Of a stretch of DNA of 56,120 bases, positions 53,701 through 56,120 are shown in pieces (within the stretch, counting starts at the first letter, position 1; each line of letters starts with the position of its first letter). The notes below the pieces were generated by a model. The model had not been told where the DNA came from. It ran no database searches and saw only the letters and a program-made list of their open reading frames with translations. The position numbers were made by a program, and so were the translations under genes. Source of the stretch: an uncultured Saprospiraceae bacterium (GTDB lineage Bacteria; Bacteroidota; Bacteroidia; Chitinophagales; Saprospiraceae); the NCBI GenBank assembly GCA_938010715.1, contig CALLVG010000047.1, positions 1-56,120 on the forward strand, written 5' to 3'.

Positions 53701-54100
53701 CCAGTATCTTTGGAGTAATGATAGTACAACTCAAACGATAACTGGTTTGACTGCGGGGCCGTACTTTGTAACTGTAACAGATGGTGTTGGATGTCAAAAA
53801 GAAGCGTTCGTAGATTTAGATTTTACAAATAGTGTAAATGAGTTAGAAATTGATGGAGCGATAACTTTGGCACCAAACCCCACAAATGGTTTGGTGCGGA
53901 TAGATTTTGAATTAAACGCACCTGAAAATTTCCAATATTTCATAATCAATCAAGAAGGTAAATTGATTCAAAAAAGTAAAGTAGATGTTCCATTGAGGAC
54001 AAGTTTAGAAGTTGATTTAGCGACATATTCTTCAGGAACCTATTACTTTGTACTCCAAAAAGACAATGCTTGGAAATCTTGGAAAATCACTAAAATTTAG
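47795..54100 (+). CDS. SprB-repeat surface adhesin with T9SS type A sorting domain
   Basis: A 2101-aa secreted protein. After the hydrophobic N-terminus (VIPIIVFILALCHLSVIGS) come: FN3-like domain; proprotein-convertase P-like domain (about 142-299; VVLQEIQLIIEHDWLIDLEL, PNGIWELIICDDA); a second FN3; a jelly-roll domain (about 400-580); a MopE-like putative metal-binding motif (DNDLDCNDFNAAVSVGGQEI, PCNGIDENCSG); Ig-like domains; then about 14 tandem SprB-like repeats from about residue 910 to 2006 (pattern CFGxxDGxIxLxxxGGxPPY ... GxYxVTVTDxxxC). The C-terminus is the type A domain LAPNPTNGLVRIDFEL to WKITKI. SprB in flavobacteria is the mobile gliding adhesin; this resemblance suggests, but does not show, a role in gliding or attachment. 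Confidence 0.9.
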   Translation: MKSFLFPKGTVIPIIVFILALCHLSVIGSNHSNSHIGNTPPLGLNSVVLSDSSANLFWQSFNNPRETEWDLEIVRQGTPLSGIPTHFGITTGLGSNNPFMIDTLAQGIEYHYKVRAICGGVATNWSNETHSFFTHILNGSACGIDLEIPDVSCNNPTPYPIQVRNETGTSLGADVVLQEIQLIIEHDWLIDLELWLKSPSGQLVRLIDENGGTQNNFGDPSDPTCTQIMTLVNANACNEQPILGAGPPYTGRYFPLGNLNAFNDSANPNGIWELIICDDAATNVGRLRFVELVFDLVSCTAPTGLVATSIDSTSISLDWSPGGFCDSTFFEYGSPGFSPGNGIIVSATCPPYVLADLTGGSDYEIYIYENCPGGNSATSCSSIFVTTDCSSPPVTIASDFDNLQSCFGVACTNTCDINNYPWQNARNDELEWAVYRTGTLTSGTGPVSDASGNGKYIYMEVSSLGFFGIGNCSAGAEGVLLSNCMTIDTKNTDTCHVSFEYHMFGNSIGSLKFQITTDGINWINLWTQSGNQGNQWREIKLSLSPYDGMNAQFRFVGTKGNGSKGDIGLDNINFYGSIDNGTPSFTFYVDNDGDGFGSENGFVQNCFNFMPPGYVDNDLDCNDFNAAVSVGGQEIPCNGIDENCSGNLNGVNDDEFLPPPTVNSPISVCEGETFNLVATANYGGSIFWCDSFCLNGSFGDTLTINGLAAINGMPTIYHYYAYEEGFFCYSTDSAGVDVIVNPLPKISTQDQPVICQGEIFDLSTLQISDQNNTVGVALTYHSGFPVNSSNLISNLVSPNSTQDYYIRKIANGGCEDTTMVTITVLSSPTANIIPDRDTFKTCKGSSVFLTGYGTGGVPNYSQLWSTFETANSINVNSGAFNGEANLITYSVTGQNQCTDTDSIIILTKSSVDTVEILNINPVSFCFGNNGSISLNPKDGVPNYGYEWFGPLSSNGPTFTSGAYTIPNLIQGSYSITITDNSPEGCDFVLNNVIVDGPSATVLLDSIRPVSCNGASDGGVFLSVTGNNPTIAWSGGISSTSEDVIGLAAGTYSVTVTDSGCQTILSDIKIQQPDPVTALSNSKDVGCFGGNDGKIELSVFGGVPNYSFNWNNAPSVQNPSGLSAGNYYFTITDSQGCTFESDTISISEPTNLSVLVVQKLNPICFGEASGSIETSAIGGTPPYQYFWSDGGVGATRSGLAAGSFDVTVVDANNCENAQLAITIDNPPLLTVDTVQNTNASCFGIADGVIDMTATGGTGAIGYIWNTGDRTQDLAGLAGGDYVLTVIDGNSCKAISDTITINAPNNLNVNFDIISPFCVGTSDGGIDLEILSGGTSPYTFLWSDSTTNEDLANVPVGFYDVTITHDNGCISTFTKIKVDAPQVIEGESVESLSPICFGDSTGRIFSNILGGTRPYLYNWSNGLSSQNLQNLSSGFYGLKVTDANNCQLQIDSIEIIENDSLTVEILAVDQVLCHNDSTGGITVQASGGNPNYTYSWNGGAFSGANITGLSPGDYDLILTDSANCILEYPSIIINNPPEIDVTYQVSLDPDCTGGLNRDTIKLAATGGVGNLQFMWSDSTTGANLINIPAGEYEVTVTDDNDCEVVVDEIKVPTIASSFYFNNFSKDDVSCFGNEDGSICISFSGGMPPFQYSWSDGAGATGGGGLTNDSTICLANEEEGIYVLTVVDSKGCEINSLPIEILEPNPIIGEIINVEHVRCANGSGGVISTLISGGNPPYDFAWIDTQTGDSIIFTQSANSFPAGDYVLRITDNIGCSWELPEPVRIFEPDSIYIDSIEINHVKCFEDSTGSVAFKIFGGTQPVNAFWGNGIDPTQLSIGTYDVTISDANGCVLPQTFTINGPTSGMTFDTVLSKNPICHDESTGEISFIITGGLLDYQYFINGVFTNNPVATDLAAGVHDILVMDANQCSITTSVTLNNPPELEINIYEKPVSMHIGDDGELTANVSGGVGNYQYLWSNDSTTQTITGLTAGPYFVTVTDGVGCQKEAFVDLDFTNSVNELEIDGAITLAPNPTNGLVRIDFELNAPENFQYFIINQEGKLIQKSKVDVPLRTSLEVDLATYSSGTYYFVLQKDNAWKSWKITKI

Positions 54101-54926
54101 CACCAACATTAAATTTGGAATTGGATTATTATGTACATTTTTTTCTGCTAACATTCTAATTGCCCAAGGCCCATTTGATGGTTGGATGAAAGGCAAAAAT
54201 AAAACAGATTTTGCGCTTTCTTTCAATCAAGAATCATACGATACCTATGCTTTCGGAAAAGAAAGAAGAGCTGAAAAAAATACTATTCAATCCGCAAGTC
54301 TTTTCTTAGAACACGGATTTTCAGATTCGCTCGATTTGGTAGTGACAATTCCATATTTGAGAACACCAAGTTGTGAAAATTGCGATGTTTACAATCAAGG
54401 GATTCAAGATGCAATCGTTGCCTTAAAATATCGCTTTTCGAAAACAAAAAAAGAGAACGAGACTATGAAATCTTTTACTGCGATCGGCTTGAGCTTTCCT
54501 GCTTCAAATTATAGTGATTCGCTTGAGAGACCTATCGGTGCTCGAAACACTTCTTTTCTCGCCAGATACTTTTTTCAAAAAGACTTTAACAACGGATTGT
54601 TCTTACATTTTCAGACTGGAGTTGATGTCAGATTTATCCCTTCGCCACTCACTTCTGTACCAATAGTAACAAAATTTGGTTATGCTGGAAACAAGATATT
54701 CTTAGAAGGCTTTGCAGAATATTTTTACACGTTTAATGGTGGAACAGACACACAAATATCTGGTGGAACAGGTTCCATTTGGCTCAAAATGGGCGCCACT
54801 ATTTATTATCCAATCCAACCTAATTTTGGTGTGTATGTAAAAGCTGCTTTTATACCTGATGGCGAAAATATCGGGCTCTCCAATACTTATGGTTTTGGAG
54901 CGGCTTATCGGTTGAAATGGAAGTAA
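54066..54926 (+). CDS. Predicted outer-membrane beta-barrel protein
   Basis: A 286-aa protein whose signal peptide spans MLGNLGKSLKFSTNIKFGIG to ANILIAQ. The mature part alternates polar and hydrophobic residues in beta-strand fashion (TDFALSFNQESYDTYAFG, SLDLVVTIPYLRT, KSFTAIGLSFPAS, WLKMGATIYYPIQ) and ends GFGAAYRLKWK. This fits a small outer-membrane barrel of the transporter-like type. ATG 54066 lies 35 bp inside the upstream adhesin gene, in another frame; the alternative TTG at 54048 is less likely. The overlap suggests coupling. It is in the position where sprB-like genes have a PorP/SprF-type partner, but I do not see the PorP/SprF sequence signature. Confidence 0.8.
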   Translation: MLGNLGKSLKFSTNIKFGIGLLCTFFSANILIAQGPFDGWMKGKNKTDFALSFNQESYDTYAFGKERRAEKNTIQSASLFLEHGFSDSLDLVVTIPYLRTPSCENCDVYNQGIQDAIVALKYRFSKTKKENETMKSFTAIGLSFPASNYSDSLERPIGARNTSFLARYFFQKDFNNGLFLHFQTGVDVRFIPSPLTSVPIVTKFGYAGNKIFLEGFAEYFYTFNGGTDTQISGGTGSIWLKMGATIYYPIQPNFGVYVKAAFIPDGENIGLSNTYGFGAAYRLKWK

Positions 54927-55457
54927 AACTTTAATTCACGAATACCAACATATAGGTATTTTTAATCATGTAAGTGTATTTATTTTGACAATGTTTAAGG
55001 ATTTACGTCAAAAAAAGCGAATTTACACCACGAACACAATACATTAAATTTAGTTTATTTGACAAGTTCGGACCCTCCTTATTTTTTTTAGAAATTCAAT
55101 TGTTAATGTTGTAACTGTTGAAAAAGTGTTTACTTTTGTGTGCACTTCAGAACGACCTTTATGCTGGTCTCGCATCCTAATACCCAATACAAAAACTGCT
55201 CTTAGACTAATACCAAACCCGCACGTTAACTACTTTCCAGCATATACTTAACTAAGTTACAATTTAGAGAGAACCATCAAGGGAACTACCTAGTACTGAT
55301 TATGATTTTGTCATAATGAGATCAGTGTTCCCATGCCTCAAACCTAGTTTGAAAGGCTTGAAATATGCCAGCCTTTCAGTCAAGAATATGCCTCCACACA
55401 CACAATAAAACGTGCAGGCACTTTTAAATCTATTTTTTTACCAAAACATTTTATTTT
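54927..55457. other. Intergenic region with promoter and long leader
   Basis: A 531-bp region. A weak stem AATACC / GGTATT followed by TTTTT (54941-54963) may terminate the beta-barrel gene. A consensus promoter is at 55109-55138. Between it and the next ATG lie about 320 bp containing a hairpin TGAAAGGCT / AGCCTTTCA (55350-55378, 11-nt loop). No ORF was recognised. Confidence 0.55.
55109..55138 (+). promoter_or_regulatory. Bacteroidota-type promoter upstream of the last secreted protein
   Basis: TTG (55109-55111), a 19-bp spacer and TACTTTTG (55131-55138) match the consensus. The predicted transcript has a leader of about 310 nt, unusually long, containing the hairpin at 55350-55378. Confidence 0.6.
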
Positions 55458-56120
55458 ATGTTTAAATCTGCTTTACAAATCCAAAGAAAAGGCTTAGTAG
55501 CCTTTTGCCTCTTTGCCCTAGCTGGTTTGCTATCATTTAGCACCTCAGCCAATGCTCAAAGTTGTAATGCTACCGTTTCTGTTAGCGGTAGTACCATCAC
55601 CGTTAACAACATAGGTGGTAGTCACAGCGAGGTTAATTTTTTGAACAGCCAATGGTCAAGTGTAAAAACTTGTAGCTCATGGGGGTCTAGCCCATGCGGT
55701 AACAGTACAAGCTATACTGCTCCATCTGGTGGAACTTATTATGTATTAATTAAAACTTATACTTCTGGTTGGAGTGTAATTTGTAATGAAACTGAAACTG
55801 TAAATGTAGGAGGAACGCCTCCTCCTCCTCCAGGAGTTTGTAGCGTTTCTGCAACCGTGTCCAACATCCAATGTAATAACAGAGGAACAGCTTCAGGAAG
55901 TGATGATACTTATTCCTTCCGTGTAACGGCTACCATCACTAATGGTGGCGCATGGGGTTACGATGTAGTTGGGACAACCAGAAATATGATTGGAAGCGGT
56001 TCAAGTACTACTGTCGGCGGAGGTTTGATTAGTGGTGGTACAAAAACTTACAAAATTATTGACCACGATGATCCAAACTGTTTTACAAACGTAACTGTAA
56101 CACCTCCTGCTCCTTGTTCT
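55458..56120 (+). CDS. Secreted protein with Pro-rich linker, N-terminal part only
   Basis: An open frame of 221 codons that runs off the right edge. The signal peptide is MFKSALQIQRKGLVAFCLFA followed by LAGLLSFSTSANAQ. The mature part is rich in Ser, Thr, Gly and Cys (SCNATVSVSGSTITVNNIGG), with a PPPPP linker (GGTPPPPPGVCSVSATVSN) between two Ig-like or CARDB-like segments. Cysteine pairs recur. Domain identity is unclear and the C-terminus is absent. A T9SS sorting domain is likely but unseen. Confidence 0.75.
   Translation, partial: MFKSALQIQRKGLVAFCLFALAGLLSFSTSANAQSCNATVSVSGSTITVNNIGGSHSEVNFLNSQWSSVKTCSSWGSSPCGNSTSYTAPSGGTYYVLIKTYTSGWSVICNETETVNVGGTPPPPPGVCSVSATVSNIQCNNRGTASGSDDTYSFRVTATITNGGAWGYDVVGTTRNMIGSGSSTTVGGGLISGGTKTYKIIDHDDPNCFTNVTVTPPAPCS

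Noticed and set aside
50520-53815. Regularly spaced repeats that could suggest a CRISPR array
   Set aside because: The period is over 200 bp and the repeats are similar at protein, not DNA, level. They are SprB-like protein repeats.
54066-54926. Naming the barrel protein PorP/SprF
   Set aside because: Position after an SprB-like gene is suggestive, but the typical N-terminal and repeat features of PorP/SprF are not visible and it is somewhat short.
55350-55378. Hairpin TGAAAGGCT/AGCCTTTCA as a terminator
   Set aside because: There is no T-run after it on either strand and it lies between a good promoter and an ATG, so it is more likely leader structure.

Overview
The window reads as chromosome of a gliding, low-GC Bacteroidota. 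Supporting signs are T9SS (type IX secretion) sorting domains of both types, SprB-like surface repeats, a short (289 aa) RpoD, LytTR/His_kinase two-component genes, TonB-type outer-membrane receptors, and promoters of the Bacteroidota form TTG-N19-TAnnTTTG. The style of the giant PKD/FN3/SprB proteins suggests a Saprospirales-like lineage, but that is an inference and no rRNA is present.

Layout. Bases 1-430 hold the start of a secreted protein on the minus strand. Bases 940-5311 carry prfA, a DUF3298-like lipoprotein, a LYS1/alanine-dehydrogenase family enzyme and the primary sigma factor. Bases 5976-15321 carry a T9SS cargo protein, an OstA-like LPS-transport protein, a Xer recombinase, a ribosome hibernation factor, TonB, VanZ, and a glycosyltransferase/methyltransferase/TPR gene cluster. 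Bases 15584-20327 carry a K+ channel and a compact signalling locus: LytTR regulator, a small double-glycine-leader-like peptide with its own strong terminator, and a TPR histidine kinase without membrane segments. Bases 20621-27127 carry a PMT-TPR membrane protein, rpoN, a lysophospholipid acyltransferase-like protein, cdsA and a sensor kinase. From 27684 to the end the window is dominated by the cell surface: a 2199-aa T9SS type B adhesin, an outer-membrane receptor, two tandem paralogous beta-helix proteins, an SH3 lipoprotein, an 873-aa CUB/type B protein, a 2101-aa protein with about 14 SprB-like repeats, an overlapping outer-membrane beta-barrel gene, and the start of another secreted protein.

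The intergenic DNA holds several families of small non-coding elements with terminal inverted repeats. One is a 133-134 bp element with three copies, each flanked by a 9-bp direct repeat. One is a 121-bp element whose two full copies differ at only two positions. One is a 162-164 bp element with two copies. One is a 160-190 bp element with TTAGACTTTAT-type ends. One 134-bp element is inserted inside the end of a TTAGACTTTAT-type element, so an order of events can be read. No transposase is encoded in the window, so these look like MITEs mobilised in trans. The most biologically suggestive locus is regulator-peptide-kinase at 16904-20327, which has the arrangement expected of a peptide-signalling or peptide-natural-product circuit.
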